A stretch of DNA of 16,682 nucleotides, from assembly GCA_030748365.1 (NCBI GenBank), contig JASMME010000001.1, positions 1 through 16,682 on the forward strand. The letters run 5' to 3'. A program made the translations under genes and the position numbers. This DNA comes from Lutibacter sp. Its GTDB lineage: Bacteria; Bacteroidota; Bacteroidia; Flavobacteriales; Flavobacteriaceae. This document shows positions 5,808 through 14,203 of this stretch, piece by piece. Numbering within the stretch: the stretch's first letter is position 1; every line of letters begins with the position of its first letter. Under the pieces are notes generated by a model. It was not told the origin of the DNA. It was given only the letters and a program-made list of their open reading frames with translations, and made no database searches.

Positions 5808-6671
5808 TTATCCCAGGTAGGTCTTTAGAATCTTACTCCTTGAGGTGTGTTTTAAACGCCTGATGGCTTTTTCCTTGATCTGTCGAACCCGTTCGCGGGT
5901 CAGGTCAAAGGTTTCTCCAATCTCTTCCAGGGTCATTGGGTGTTCGTCTCCCAGGCCAAAGTACAACTGTACCACATCGGCTTCTCGGGGGGTCAGGGTT
6001 TCCAGGGCCCGTTCGATTTCGACTTTCAGTGATTCGTGTAATAGGGACTTATCCGGATTCGGAGATTCTCCGGTGTTCAGTACATCGTAGAGGTTAGAGT
6101 CTTCTCCTTCGATCAAGGGTGCATCCATAGATACGTGACGACCAGCATTTTTCATCGACTCCTTAACGTCGTTGATGGTCATATCCAGTTTCTTGGCAAT
6201 TTCTTCTGCAGAAGGGGGGCGTTCGTTCTCCTGCTCCAAAAAAGCGTACATTTTGTTTATTTTGTTGATGGAGCCAATCTTATTCAAAGGCAGCCGAACA
6301 ATCCGTGACTGTTCTGCCAGGGCCTGCAGTATCGATTGACGAATCCACCATACTGCGTAGGATATAAATTTAAACCCACGGGTTTCATCAAAACGTTTGG
6401 CTGCTTTGATCAGTCCCAGGTTTCCTTCATTGATCAGGTCGGGCAGGGTCAGTCCCTGGTTCTGGTATTGTTTGGCCACTGACACGACAAAACGCAGGTT
6501 GGCTTTGGTAAGTCTTTCCAGGGCTACCTGGTCACCGGCTTTTATACGTTGTGCCAGTTCCACTTCCATTTCGGCACTAATCAAATCTACTTTTCCGATC
6601 TCCTGCAAGTACTTGTCTAAGGAGGCGGTCTCCCGGTTGGTGACCTGCTTGGTAATTTTAAGTTGTCTCAT
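5808..6671 (-). CDS. rpoD: RNA polymerase primary sigma factor (Bacteroidota short type)
   Basis: This is the housekeeping sigma factor, which directs core RNA polymerase to most promoters. I chose the ATG at 6671 (287 residues, [11 protein letters not shown]) over one 13 codons upstream, because 287 is the family's standard length in Bacteroidota and region 1.2 ([15 protein letters not shown]) then starts near residue 17. Region 1.1 and the large non-conserved insert of the E. coli protein are absent. Region 2 ([50 protein letters not shown]), region 3 ([12 protein letters not shown] to the DUF-like linker) and region 4 ([33 protein letters not shown]) are complete. This sigma class recognises the -33 TTG / -7 TAnnTTTG promoters seen repeatedly in this window. 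Its own upstream region instead carries an ECF-like element at 6729-6754. A strong terminator follows. Confidence 0.98.
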   Translation of the reverse strand: MRQLKITKQVTNRETASLDKYLQEIGKVDLISAEMEVELAQRIKAGDQVALERLTKANLRFVVSVAKQYQNQGLTLPDLINEGNLGLIKAAKRFDETRGFKFISYAVWWIRQSILQALAEQSRIVRLPLNKIGSINKINKMYAFLEQENERPPSAEEIAKKLDMTINDVKESMKNAGRHVSMDAPLIEGEDSNLYDVLNTGESPNPDKSLLHESLKVEIERALETLTPREADVVQLYFGLGDEHPMTLEEIGETFDLTRERVRQIKEKAIRRLKHTSRSKILKTYLG

Positions 6672-6728
6672 GTAATATAGATAATAGCAACCGGTAACGT
6701 TACTGTTCAATAAGGCTGCTTCTTAAGT

Positions 6729-6754
6729 ATACGTAAGAATTTTATAAATGTTAC
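6729..6754 (-). promoter_or_regulatory. ECF-sigma-like promoter element upstream of rpoD
   Basis: On the minus strand GTAAC (6754-6750) is followed, after 16 bases, by CGTAT (6733-6729). This resembles the GAAC/GTAAC-N16-CGT pattern typical of extracytoplasmic-function sigma promoters rather than the TAnnTTTG pattern. It lies about 58 bases before the rpoD start. No good TTG-N19-TAnnTTTG match was found in the interval. Confidence 0.35.
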
Positions 6755-6802
6755 AAAAGCACCCCAAAAAGATTGTTTTTTTTTTCAGGTGCTGTCTGAG
6801 CC

Positions 6803-6833
6803 AAAAAAAAGCCTCTTTGTATAAAAGAGGCTT
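6803..6833 (-). terminator. pnp terminator
   Basis: On the minus strand, AAAGCCTCTTTT (6833-6822) pairs with AAAGAGGCTTT (6818-6808) around a short loop, followed by a T-run. It begins 22 bases after the pnp stop codon and separates pnp from rpoD. Confidence 0.9.
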
Positions 6834-6854
6834 TGGTTGTTTTATAGCGTGTTA

Positions 6855-9005
6855 TTAACGCTCTCTTTGATCTCTTCTGTCAGGTCTTGGAGGCCTTTTG
6901 AGCAAAGCTTTCCTGGACACCTTTGGCTTTCTGGTTCTCTGATCCATACCGAGGTATTTCACGTCGATGACATCTCCCATATTCACCACATCGGTGACCT
7001 CGTTGGTACGCTCCCAAGCAAGTTCCGAGATGTGTAACAACACTTCATTACCAGGGGCATCATTGTACTCAACTACCGCACCAAAATCCAATATTTTGAT
7101 GACTGTTACTTCGTAGACACTGCCCATTTCCGGTTTAAAGGTAATGGAGTCTATCTTTGCCAGTACTGCATCAATACCTGCCTGGTCGGTTCCCAGAATC
7201 TCAACGATTCCTTCTTCGGTTACCGGATCTTCATTGATTACGATGGTCGTATTGGTTTCCTTTTGCATTTCCTGGATAACCTTTCCGCCGGGGCCGATCA
7301 GTGCTCCGATATACTCATTGGCAATGGTGGTGGTCACCATTTTCGGTGCATGGGCTTTTACCTCTTCATTTGGTGCTGCAATGGCATCTGTCAGTTTTGA
7401 CAGGATGTGCAAACGTCCTTCTCTGGCCTGTTTTAGGGCATTTACCAGGATCTCATAGGACAATCCTTTTACTTTGATATCCATTTGACAGGCAGTGATA
7501 CCGTCTGCAGTCCCCGTCACTTTAAAGTCCATATCTCCTAGGTGATCCTCATCTCCCAGAATATCAGACAATACAGCGTAGCGGTCTCCATCGGAGATCA
7601 ATCCCATAGCGATACCGGAAACGGGCTTTTTCAACTGTATACCGGCATCCATTAAGGCCATGGTACCTGAACAAACCGTTGCCATGGAAGAAGAACCATT
7701 CGATTCCAATACTTCCGACACCACCCTTACCGTATAAGGGCAATCAGCTGGCACCATTCCTTTTAAAGCGCGCTCTGCGAGGTTTCCATGACCGATCTCA
7801 CGTCGGGAAGTTCCCCTTAATGGGCGGGCTTCTCCGGTACAGAAAGGCGGGAAATTATAGTGCAGGTAAAATGTTTGCTCTCCCTGGTGGGTTGGCAAGT
7901 CAATCATATTGGCTTCTCGGGAAGTTCCGAGGGTTACCGTAGCCAAGGCCTGTGTTTCACCACGGGTAAAGACCGATGAGCCATGGGTAGATGGTAGGTA
8001 GTTAACCTCACACCAGATGGGTCTGATATCGGTGGTTTTACGGCCGTCCAGACGCAAGCCTTCATCCAGGGTCAGGTTCCTGATCGCTTCTTTTTGGGCT
8101 TTGCCAAAGTACTTGGAGATCATCGCGCCTTTTTCTTCGAGCTCTTCTTCAGTAAAACTGGCAATAATTTCTTCTTTTACCAGGCTAAATTTCTCACTTC
8201 TCTCTTGTTTTGAGCTGCCTGCTTTGGCAATGTCATAACAAGCCTGGTAGGCAGCGGTATGTACTCGCTGCTCTAGGTCTTCGTCCTGGGCTTCCCCTTC
8301 ATAGCTTCGGGTCTCTTTTTTGCCGACTTTTTCGGCCAGTGCTACTTGTGCAGCACACTGTACTTTGATGGCCTCGTGTGCAAATCTGATGGCCTCTGCC
8401 ATTTCTTCTTCACTACACTCATCCATTTCACCCTCTACCATCATGACAGAACTTTCAGAAGCACCTACCATAAGGTCAATATCGGCATTTTGCAACTGTT
8501 CTCTGCCTGGATTGATTACAAATTCTCCGTCAATTCTGGCAACCCTTGCTTCAGAAATAGCACATTCAAAAGGAATGTCTGAAAGCGCGATACAAGCCGA
8601 TGCGGCCAGACCGGCCAGTGAATCGGGCATCACGGATTCGTCATGCGACATCAACTGGATCATCACCTGTGTTTCATAGTGGTAATCCTTAGGAAATAGT
8701 GGCCGCAGTACGCGGTCGACCAAACGCATGGTTAGTATTTCTTCCGTACTCGGGCGGGCTTCTCTTTTAAAGAACCCTCCAGGGTATCTTCCGGCAGCAG
8801 CGAACTTCTCTCTGTAATCAACTGTCAGGGGTAAAAAATCTACCGGACTGGCATTTCTCGAAGAGACCACTGTAGCCAGTAACATGGTATCTCCCATGCG
8901 AACTACTACGGAGCCGTTAGCCTGTTTGGCTAGTTTTCCGGTTTCAATGGAGATGGTTCTGCCATCTCCCAATTCAATAACTTGTGTATGTACCGTGGGT
9001 ATCAT
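6855..9005 (-). CDS. pnp: Polynucleotide phosphorylase
   Basis: PNPase degrades RNA 3' to 5' by phosphorolysis, and in reverse adds nucleotides, as a cytoplasmic trimer. The 716 residues show the full set of domains. A first RNase PH domain is at about 10-145 ([27 protein letters not shown]), followed by a helical linker. The catalytic second RNase PH domain is at about 325-540 ([15 protein letters not shown]; the acidic cluster [17 protein letters not shown]). A KH domain ([16 protein letters not shown]) and an S1 domain ([20 protein letters not shown] to VSRKALL) follow, with a short basic tail ([14 protein letters not shown]). The start [18 protein letters not shown] fits the family. It follows rpsO, as in many bacteria, but a terminator after rpsO makes independent transcription likely. 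No clear consensus promoter was seen in the 139-base gap. Confidence 0.98.
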   Translation of the reverse strand: MIPTVHTQVIELGDGRTISIETGKLAKQANGSVVVRMGDTMLLATVVSSRNASPVDFLPLTVDYREKFAAAGRYPGGFFKREARPSTEEILTMRLVDRVLRPLFPKDYHYETQVMIQLMSHDESVMPDSLAGLAASACIALSDIPFECAISEARVARIDGEFVINPGREQLQNADIDLMVGASESSVMMVEGEMDECSEEEMAEAIRFAHEAIKVQCAAQVALAEKVGKKETRSYEGEAQDEDLEQRVHTAAYQACYDIAKAGSSKQERSEKFSLVKEEIIASFTEEELEEKGAMISKYFGKAQKEAIRNLTLDEGLRLDGRKTTDIRPIWCEVNYLPSTHGSSVFTRGETQALATVTLGTSREANMIDLPTHQGEQTFYLHYNFPPFCTGEARPLRGTSRREIGHGNLAERALKGMVPADCPYTVRVVSEVLESNGSSSMATVCSGTMALMDAGIQLKKPVSGIAMGLISDGDRYAVLSDILGDEDHLGDMDFKVTGTADGITACQMDIKVKGLSYEILVNALKQAREGRLHILSKLTDAIAAPNEEVKAHAPKMVTTTIANEYIGALIGPGGKVIQEMQKETNTTIVINEDPVTEEGIVEILGTDQAGIDAVLAKIDSITFKPEMGSVYEVTVIKILDFGAVVEYNDAPGNEVLLHISELAWERTNEVTDVVNMGDVIDVKYLGMDQRTRKPKVSRKALLKRPPRPDRRDQRER

Positions 9006-9108
9006 AATTAATCTTTAAGTTTAATTAAACATTTCGGTTTGTGTGTTGTGTTGTGGGTAAACCAATGAAAAGTTTAATATCAGCTTTCTTTATACCGGGT
9101 TAAGAAAC

Positions 9109-9134
9109 AAAAAAGAGGCAAAAGATTGCCTCTT
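9109..9134 (-). terminator. rpsO terminator
   Basis: On the minus strand AAGAGGCA pairs with TGCCTCTT (9134-9127 and 9120-9113) around a 6-base loop, followed by a T-run. It lies 11 bases after the rpsO stop codon, between rpsO and pnp. Confidence 0.85.
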
Positions 9135-9144
9135 GATGGTTTTA

Positions 9145-9414
9145 TTACTTTCTTAAACCTAATTCTTTGATGATGGCACGATATCTTTCGATGTCGTTCC
9201 TGATCAGATAATCCAACAGGTTCCTTCTTTTACCAACGAGTTTAACCAGGGAACGTTCTGTGTTAAAATCCTTGGGATTGCTCTTTAAGTGCGAAGTTAG
9301 GTGGTTGATCCTGTGGGTGAATAAGGCGATTTGCCCTTCTGTAGATCCGGTGTCGGTCTCGGAGCTACCATGTTTAGCAAAGATGCTTGCTTTTTTTTCT
9401 TTTGTTAAGTACAT
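9145..9414 (-). CDS. rpsO: Small-subunit ribosomal protein S15
   Basis: S15 is an early-binding protein of the 30S central domain that contacts 16S rRNA helices 20-22. The 89-residue length and sequence are typical: an N-terminal MYLTKEKKASIFAKHG, the RNA-binding segment ETDTGSTEGQIALFTHRINHLTSHLKSNPKDFNTERSLVKLVGKRRNLLDYL, and a C-terminal helix ending IKELGLRK. The gene has a perfect consensus promoter at 9477-9506 and a leader of about 57 bases that starts with an 8-bp hairpin (9449-9470). S15 is known to repress its own translation through leader RNA structures in several bacteria, so the hairpin is a candidate site. A terminator follows, and pnp is next. Confidence 0.98.
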   Translation of the reverse strand: MYLTKEKKASIFAKHGSSETDTGSTEGQIALFTHRINHLTSHLKSNPKDFNTERSLVKLVGKRRNLLDYLIRNDIERYRAIIKELGLRK

Positions 9415-9448
9415 GCGAACATTAATTTAATTAATCATTTTTATGCAA

Positions 9449-9470
9449 GTTTGCTGAAAGCACAGCAAAC
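9449..9470 (-). promoter_or_regulatory. rpsO leader hairpin, possible S15 autoregulatory element
   Basis: On the minus strand GTTTGCTG (9470-9463) and CAGCAAAC (9456-9449) form a perfect 8-bp stem with a 6-base loop, TGCTTT. It would be among the first bases of the transcript and ends 34 bases before the ATG. There is no following T-run, so it is not a terminator. The stretch between hairpin and start codon is very AU-rich and includes two ATTAAT copies. Confidence 0.45.
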
Positions 9471-9476
9471 AGTCGG

Positions 9477-9506
9477 CAAATATACCATTATTATTTTGAT
9501 TGGCAA
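9477..9506 (-). promoter_or_regulatory. rpsO promoter (perfect -33/-7)
   Basis: On the minus strand TTG (9506-9504) is followed after exactly 19 bases by TATATTTG (9484-9477), a full match to TTG-N19-TAnnTTTG. The start site should be near 9472, just before the leader hairpin. Confidence 0.75.
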
Positions 9507-9554
9507 TTCATTGCGTACTGATTTCCCCCAGTTTTTATAAGGGTAGAATTGGGT

Positions 9555-10415
9555 TTAATTCCTTATCGGGAGGTTTTGGATCAGGTCTATATATAGGTTC
9601 ACCTGTTTTTTTAGGTTTTTTCGTTCGATGATCTTGTCCAGAAACCCATGTTCGAGTACAAATTCAGCACGCTGAAATCCTGGGGGCAGTTCTTTTCCGG
9701 TGGTGTCTTTTACCACCCGAGGTCCTGCAAAGGCGACCAGGGCATTCGGTTCTGCAAAATTCACATCTCCCAGCATGGCGTAGGAGGCGGTGGTACCCCC
9801 GGTGGTGGGGTCGGTACACAGGGAGATATATGGGATTCCTTTGTCAGCGAGCTGGGCCAGTTTTGCAGACGTCTTTACCAACTGCATCAGGGAGTATGAG
9901 GCTTCCATCATCCGGGCCCCTCCTGATTTGGAAATCATTAAGAAAGGGAGTTTGTTTTTGATGGCATAATCAATAGCCCGGGCGATTTTTTCGCCCACAA
10001 CGCTTCCCATTGATCCGCCGATAAAGCTGAAATCCATGGCGGCAACGACCAATGCTTTGCCCAACGATTTTCCCACCGCTGTTCTGACGGCGTCTTTCAG
10101 TTGGGTCTTTTCACTGGCTGCTTGGAGCCTGTCGGTATACTTTTTGCTGTCCTTGAACTTTAGCGGATCTTTGGAGACGATGTGTTCGTTGAGTTCTTCA
10201 AATTCATTGTCATCAAAAAGGATCTCAAAATATTCGGCACTGCCGATCCGAACGTGGTAGCCGTCCTCCGGACTCACATAAAAGTTATCTTTTAGCTCAT
10301 CGGTATCTACAACTTTTCCGCTAGGCGTTTTATACCAAAGTCCTTTGGGGACGTCTTTTTTATCTTCGGTAGGGGTCTGTATTCCTTTGTCTTTCCGTTT
10401 AAACCAGGGTGACAT
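9555..10415 (-). CDS. accD: Acetyl-CoA carboxylase carboxyltransferase beta subunit, lacking the zinc-ribbon cysteines
   Basis: AccD pairs with AccA to transfer the carboxyl group from carboxybiotin to acetyl-CoA, giving malonyl-CoA for fatty-acid synthesis. I chose the ATG at 10415 (286 residues, [15 protein letters not shown]) over one 11 codons upstream, because the family starts with W-F-K-R. The crotonase-like core is complete: [68 protein letters not shown] and AFAGPRVV. The four zinc-binding Cys of E. coli AccD are missing. The matching segments read [10 protein letters not shown] (27-36) and [10 protein letters not shown] (46-55), with no Cys. I believe this is shared by other Flavobacteriia, but I have not searched. 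The fba terminator lies upstream, so it should have its own promoter; only a poor -7 match (GTAATTTG) was seen. Confidence 0.96.
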   Translation of the reverse strand: MSPWFKRKDKGIQTPTEDKKDVPKGLWYKTPSGKVVDTDELKDNFYVSPEDGYHVRIGSAEYFEILFDDNEFEELNEHIVSKDPLKFKDSKKYTDRLQAASEKTQLKDAVRTAVGKSLGKALVVAAMDFSFIGGSMGSVVGEKIARAIDYAIKNKLPFLMISKSGGARMMEASYSLMQLVKTSAKLAQLADKGIPYISLCTDPTTGGTTASYAMLGDVNFAEPNALVAFAGPRVVKDTTGKELPPGFQRAEFVLEHGFLDKIIERKNLKKQVNLYIDLIQNLPIRN

Positions 10416-10453
10416 GTGTGTTTGTATTGGTTGAAATATGGTGTGCAAATTAC

Positions 10454-10492
10454 TAAAAAAAATAAAGAGGATGTATAAAATACGTCCTCTTT
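10454..10492 (-). terminator. fba terminator
   Basis: On the minus strand AAAGAGGA (10492-10485) pairs with TCCTCTTT (10471-10464). The inner GTAT/ATAC pairs close a TTT loop across one C-A mismatch, and an eight-T run follows. It lies 26 bases after the fba stop codon and 39 bases before the accD start. Confidence 0.9.
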
Positions 10493-10518
10493 ATAAAATA
10501 ATTTACAAGGCTTGTTCT

Positions 10519-11589
10519 TTACAGCGTGTTTACGTTGTTAAGATCCTCAAACGCTCTTTTTAGCCTGGTCACAAAAGTTTTTTCACCTTCTCTTAACCAG
10601 CCCCTTGGGTCGTAGTATTTTTTATTGGGTTGGTCAGCCCCTGTTGGATTTCCAATTTGGCTTCGCAGGTAATCGATGTTGTTGATCATATAATCCCTAA
10701 TCCCTTCGTTAAAAGCAAATTGTAGGTCTGTATCAATGTTCATCTTAATAACCCCGTATCCGATAGACTCCCGAATCTCTTCCAAGCTGGAACCCGATCC
10801 TCCGTGGAATACAAAATCAACTGGGTTTGTGCCCGTCTGGTATTTTTCTTCGATGAATTTTTGGGAATTGTCAAGGATTTTTGGTGTCAATTTTACATTT
10901 CCTGGTTTGTAGACGCCGTGCACATTTCCAAAAGACGCCGCAATGGTAAATTGGTCACTTACCTTTTTGAGTTCTTCGTAGGCATAGGCCACCTCTTCAG
11001 GCTGCGTATACAGTTTGGATACGTCTATGTCCGAATTATCAACCCCGTCTTCTTCTCCTCCGGTAATACCCAGTTCTATTTCCAGGGTCATTCCCATTTT
11101 ACTCATTCGGGCCAAGTAGGTTTTGCAAATCGCTATGTTTTCTTCCAGGGGTTCTTCAGAAAGGTCAATCATATGAGAGCTGTAAAGTGGTTTTCCAGTT
11201 TCCTGGAAGTGTCGCTCTCCTGCATCGAGCAGTCCGTCAACCCAGGGCAGAAGTTTTTTAGCACAATGATCGGTATGTAAAATTACCGGTACACCATAGG
11301 CCTCCGCCATTAGGTGTACGTGTTTGGCGCCTGCTACGGCACCTGCAATGGCCGCTTGTTGGCCCTCGTTAGACAATCCTTTACCGGCATTGAACTGTGC
11401 GCCGCCATTTGAAAATTGAATGATGACGGGTGCGTTCAGTTCCTTGGCGGTTTCCAGGACGGCATTGATGGTGTTTGATCCGATCACATTGACTGCCGGA
11501 AGGGCAAATTTTTTCGCCTTGGCCAGGCTAAAAATAGCCTGTACTTCTTCTCCTGTGGCAACGCCGGGTCTGATGGGTTGATTTGTCAT
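10519..11589 (-). CDS. fbaA: Class II fructose-bisphosphate aldolase
   Basis: This zinc-dependent aldolase splits fructose 1,6-bisphosphate into dihydroxyacetone phosphate and glyceraldehyde 3-phosphate in glycolysis and makes it in gluconeogenesis. The 356 residues match the long class IIA (E. coli FbaA-like) type. Diagnostic segments are PAVNVIGSNTINAVLE (31-46), VILHTDHCAKKLLPW (102-116) with the catalytic Asp107 and zinc ligand His108, LEIELGITGGEEDG, the zinc-ligand His of ASFGNVHGVYKPG, FVFHGGSGSS, and IKMNIDTDLQFAF for the phosphate site. The gene lies downstream of tamL on the same strand but has its own -7 box (TAATTTTG, 11625-11632) with an adjoining 15-bp palindrome. A strong terminator follows. 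Confidence 0.97.
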   Translation of the reverse strand: MTNQPIRPGVATGEEVQAIFSLAKAKKFALPAVNVIGSNTINAVLETAKELNAPVIIQFSNGGAQFNAGKGLSNEGQQAAIAGAVAGAKHVHLMAEAYGVPVILHTDHCAKKLLPWVDGLLDAGERHFQETGKPLYSSHMIDLSEEPLEENIAICKTYLARMSKMGMTLEIELGITGGEEDGVDNSDIDVSKLYTQPEEVAYAYEELKKVSDQFTIAASFGNVHGVYKPGNVKLTPKILDNSQKFIEEKYQTGTNPVDFVFHGGSGSSLEEIRESIGYGVIKMNIDTDLQFAFNEGIRDYMINNIDYLRSQIGNPTGADQPNKKYYDPRGWLREGEKTFVTRLKRAFEDLNNVNTL

Positions 11590-11624
11590 GTTAAAAACGT
11601 GTTCAGTGGTTTATAATCTGTCTA

Positions 11625-11632
11625 CAAAATTA
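11625..11632 (-). promoter_or_regulatory. fba promoter, -7 element
   Basis: The minus-strand octamer TAATTTTG fully matches TAnnTTTG and ends 35 bases before the fba ATG. The -33 position holds CTTTA rather than TTG, so promoter activity may need help or may be weak. Confidence 0.5.
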
Positions 11633-11646
11633 GCTAATTATTAGCT
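11632..11646. promoter_or_regulatory. 15-bp palindrome in the fba promoter, candidate operator
   Basis: AGCTAAT (11632-11638) and ATTAGCT (11640-11646) are perfect inverted arms around one base. The palindrome abuts the -7 octamer and fills the spacer towards the -33 position, where a bound protein would block polymerase. It is AT-rich, so chance is possible. Confidence 0.35.
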
Positions 11647-11703
11647 GATTAAAGTGTGTTAAAATAAAAAAAAACGAAATCGAAATAGTTTTACAGCCCA
11701 TGC

Positions 11704-14181
11704 TTAGAACGGGTAACTAATCCCAAAATTATACACTGCATTTCTGAGGTCGTAATGTTGGAACCATTTTTGAGAGTCCTTCAGATAAGGTTCGTAGGTT
11801 TTCAGTCCGAGGTCCAGGCGTAGTAGGATAAAATTCAGGTCGTAACGGATACCGATTCCAGTACCAACAGCAATGTCTTTTAGGGAGTGGAGGCCTTTAA
11901 ACTTAGCTTCTTCACTGATAAGATCCGATCCGGTAATGTCCCAAATATTACCAGCATCTACAAAAAGGGCCCCTTTGAGGCTGTTCAGTATTTTGAACCG
12001 GTACTCCAGACTACTGATAAATTTCAGACTGCCCACATTGTATTCCAGTCCGGTTTGTGAAGCACCCGGGCCAAGGTCGTAAATTCTCCAGGCACGCAGG
12101 TCATTGGGGCCTCCGATAAAATAACTCCGACTAAAGGGGATACTGGTCGAATTGTGGAAGGGGAAGGCCATTCCCAGAAAAGACCTGAAGGCCAGTACAT
12201 TCTCAAAAGAAAGGTCCCAGAACTTCTTGTATTCCAGGTCTGTCTTCACATACTGCGCGATGGGTATTGTAAACAGGGTTTTGGTTTGGTCACCGTTTTC
12301 TTGTTGGGATAAAAGGCTGGTCAGGCTTCCCGAAGACACCAGTCGAATTCTGAAATAAGAAAAATCGAGGTCTTTGTAATCTTCGCTGTTGTTAAAAGTG
12401 AAGGTATAGGCCATTGAAGGGATGAGCACATCCTCTGTTATGATATCTCGTCGTTTTTTAATATTCTGTGCTTGGGCATATACCGCCGGATTGGTATCGT
12501 TAAAGCTGGTGGTGATATGGTCATTGATAAAAGGGATGACCTGGTCAGGTCCAATGTCCTGGTTGAAATAGGTATCTGCTATTTTTTTGATACTGTCGTA
12601 TTCCGTTTGGTAGATATCAAAATAGGAGCCGGGATTCAGGTTTCTAATATACTGGGCATTGAGCAATTGTAAGCTGTGTTTTTTTTCTTTGTTCGATTCC
12701 CAGGTATAGTCTATAATACCCGTAAATCGCTGCTTATCGAGGCCAATGTTTTTTTGAAAAGCGCCCCCCAGGCTAATGGTCGTTTTAGGAACCATCTGCT
12801 TGGGGATGATTTTGTTAGCGCCAGAAGGAAGTAGGAAGCGCGGCAGTACCAACGAAAGGTCGGCACCCAGTTCCCAGGCGTTTAGCAATTGGTCCCTGTT
12901 AGTGGCATTTTTAGAATCTAGGAATGAGCCTTGTACCGAAAAATTCAGTATTTCAGCCCCCCTAAAGACATTTCGGTTCGAAACAGATACCTTTCCCAAG
13001 ATGCCCAGTCGTCGGATATTGGAACGTGTCAGTTCCGTACTTAGTCCGGCAGCGTATTTCTTAAGTGGAGACAGGTAAATAGACGCCTCGAGCATATCGT
13101 TGTCAAGTTCTGTGTACTTTACATCCACTGATTTGAAGTTCTGTAGATTTCTCAGGTGGCCAATCGTGCGTTCGCGGTCCAGATCCCTGTACAGATTGCC
13201 AGGTTTTATAAAGACCGAGTTCAAGAGCCTTTTGGGATGGTACTTTAAGGAAGATCTTCCCAAAAAAGTGTAGTCATCATAGGTTACAGAGTCTTTAATG
13301 GCCGCCTGTTTGTCGCGGAAGGTATGGTCGGGATATATACGGACGGTCTTTATTTTTTGAACCCTATACGGAACCTTTGCAATACTGTCGCTGATTATCA
13401 GGGTGACTTTTGCACGTTCTGCATGTTGGGTGGTATCCACGTCAAATCCAATGGCGTTTTTGTTGAACCGGTATACTCCAGAATTTCTAAACAGGTCAGA
13501 TATCCTGTTTTGTTCTTCGATAAAAGTAGCGAGTTTGAACCGACGCCCTTTTTTTAGTGCCGATTCCATTTCGTGGGTTTTATATATGCTATCCAGGATA
13601 GGAGATTGTATGGCCGTTGAAAGTGTATCGATTGTAAATGCTTGCCCGGTTTCAACCTTGTAGGAAACCTCCGCTTTTTTGCTTGACAGTGGTACGATTT
13701 CAGGGCTGACACGTACCCTAAAGTAGCCGTTGTTATAAAAATATTGCGACAGGTTTTGAACTGTCTGTAGTGTTTTTTCAGGTGCTATAACTACCGGCGC
13801 TTCTCCGTTTTTTAGAAACCATTGATGGGTCTGGTACTTGAATTTTCTCAGTCCACGGGTTTGTTTCTCGGAAAAGACTGCATTGGTAAACCGATACCAT
13901 ATTGGGTGTTCTTCGGCCCATTTTTCGAAATTTGATTCAAAATTCCGGTTTCCGAGATTGTAAAAATGAAGGGGGAAGGGCAGTAGGGTAAATACCCGTT
14001 GGTTGGGGCGTTGAACAATGTAGTCGTTGATCTCATTGTCCATGTCTTTTTTACCATTGACATAGACCTTGTTTTTTATGAGCAGGTGTTCGTTTTCAGG
14101 AACGTATTTAACTGCGTTGCAGGAAGAAAAACAATATACAATGCCCAGCGCAATTAATATGATTGCAAAATTGTTTTTCAA
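11704..14181 (-). CDS. tamL: TamL-like Omp85 outer-membrane lipoprotein
   Basis: This is an Omp85-family assembly protein anchored as a lipoprotein, the form that replaces TamA in Bacteroidota. It acts in the outer membrane with TamB, which is not in this window. I start it at a TTG (14181), giving 825 residues. The N-terminus then reads MKNNFAIILIALGIVYCFSSC, an ideal lipoprotein signal with lipidated Cys21. ATGs further upstream (14253, 14379) lie ahead of the consensus promoter (14204-14235) or overlap the divergent methylase gene. After the Cys comes NAVKYVPENEHLL, then POTRA-like repeats over roughly 30-400, and a 16-strand-type barrel over about 430-825. The barrel includes SRSYFIGGPNDLRAWRIYDLGPG (the conserved L6 motif) and a terminal strand ending NFGISYPF. 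The family assignment is firm. TamL is favoured over BamA because of the lipobox. No clear terminator was found before fba. Confidence 0.85.
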   Translation of the reverse strand: MKNNFAIILIALGIVYCFSSCNAVKYVPENEHLLIKNKVYVNGKKDMDNEINDYIVQRPNQRVFTLLPFPLHFYNLGNRNFESNFEKWAEEHPIWYRFTNAVFSEKQTRGLRKFKYQTHQWFLKNGEAPVVIAPEKTLQTVQNLSQYFYNNGYFRVRVSPEIVPLSSKKAEVSYKVETGQAFTIDTLSTAIQSPILDSIYKTHEMESALKKGRRFKLATFIEEQNRISDLFRNSGVYRFNKNAIGFDVDTTQHAERAKVTLIISDSIAKVPYRVQKIKTVRIYPDHTFRDKQAAIKDSVTYDDYTFLGRSSLKYHPKRLLNSVFIKPGNLYRDLDRERTIGHLRNLQNFKSVDVKYTELDNDMLEASIYLSPLKKYAAGLSTELTRSNIRRLGILGKVSVSNRNVFRGAEILNFSVQGSFLDSKNATNRDQLLNAWELGADLSLVLPRFLLPSGANKIIPKQMVPKTTISLGGAFQKNIGLDKQRFTGIIDYTWESNKEKKHSLQLLNAQYIRNLNPGSYFDIYQTEYDSIKKIADTYFNQDIGPDQVIPFINDHITTSFNDTNPAVYAQAQNIKKRRDIITEDVLIPSMAYTFTFNNSEDYKDLDFSYFRIRLVSSGSLTSLLSQQENGDQTKTLFTIPIAQYVKTDLEYKKFWDLSFENVLAFRSFLGMAFPFHNSTSIPFSRSYFIGGPNDLRAWRIYDLGPGASQTGLEYNVGSLKFISSLEYRFKILNSLKGALFVDAGNIWDITGSDLISEEAKFKGLHSLKDIAVGTGIGIRYDLNFILLRLDLGLKTYEPYLKDSQKWFQHYDLRNAVYNFGISYPF

Positions 14182-14200
14182 GGAATAAGGTTTAAATTTG
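14171..14200 (+). promoter_or_regulatory. Promoter of the SpoU-family methylase (perfect -33/-7)
   Basis: TTG (14171-14173) is followed after exactly 19 bases by TAAATTTG (14193-14200), a full match. The start site would be near 14206, about 53 bases before the chosen ATG. The -33 box lies within codons 3-4 of tamL, on the opposite strand. Confidence 0.7.
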
Positions 14201-14203
14201 TTC

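Noticed and set aside
7144..8679. Several plus-strand frames of 70-120 codons inside pnp
   Set aside because: All are antisense to conserved PNPase codons, with Ser-rich translations of the kind that mirror Glu/Ala/Ile codons. No promoter or start context supports them.
8999..9060. TTTAATTAAA and TTAATTA palindromes just before the pnp start as an operator
   Set aside because: These are short, purely A/T palindromes in an AT-rich leader, and they cannot be told apart from chance.
10804..11280. 158-codon plus-strand frame inside fba
   Set aside because: It lies fully antisense to a well-conserved aldolase. It has no recognisable motif and an aromatic-rich, low-complexity translation typical of a shadow frame.
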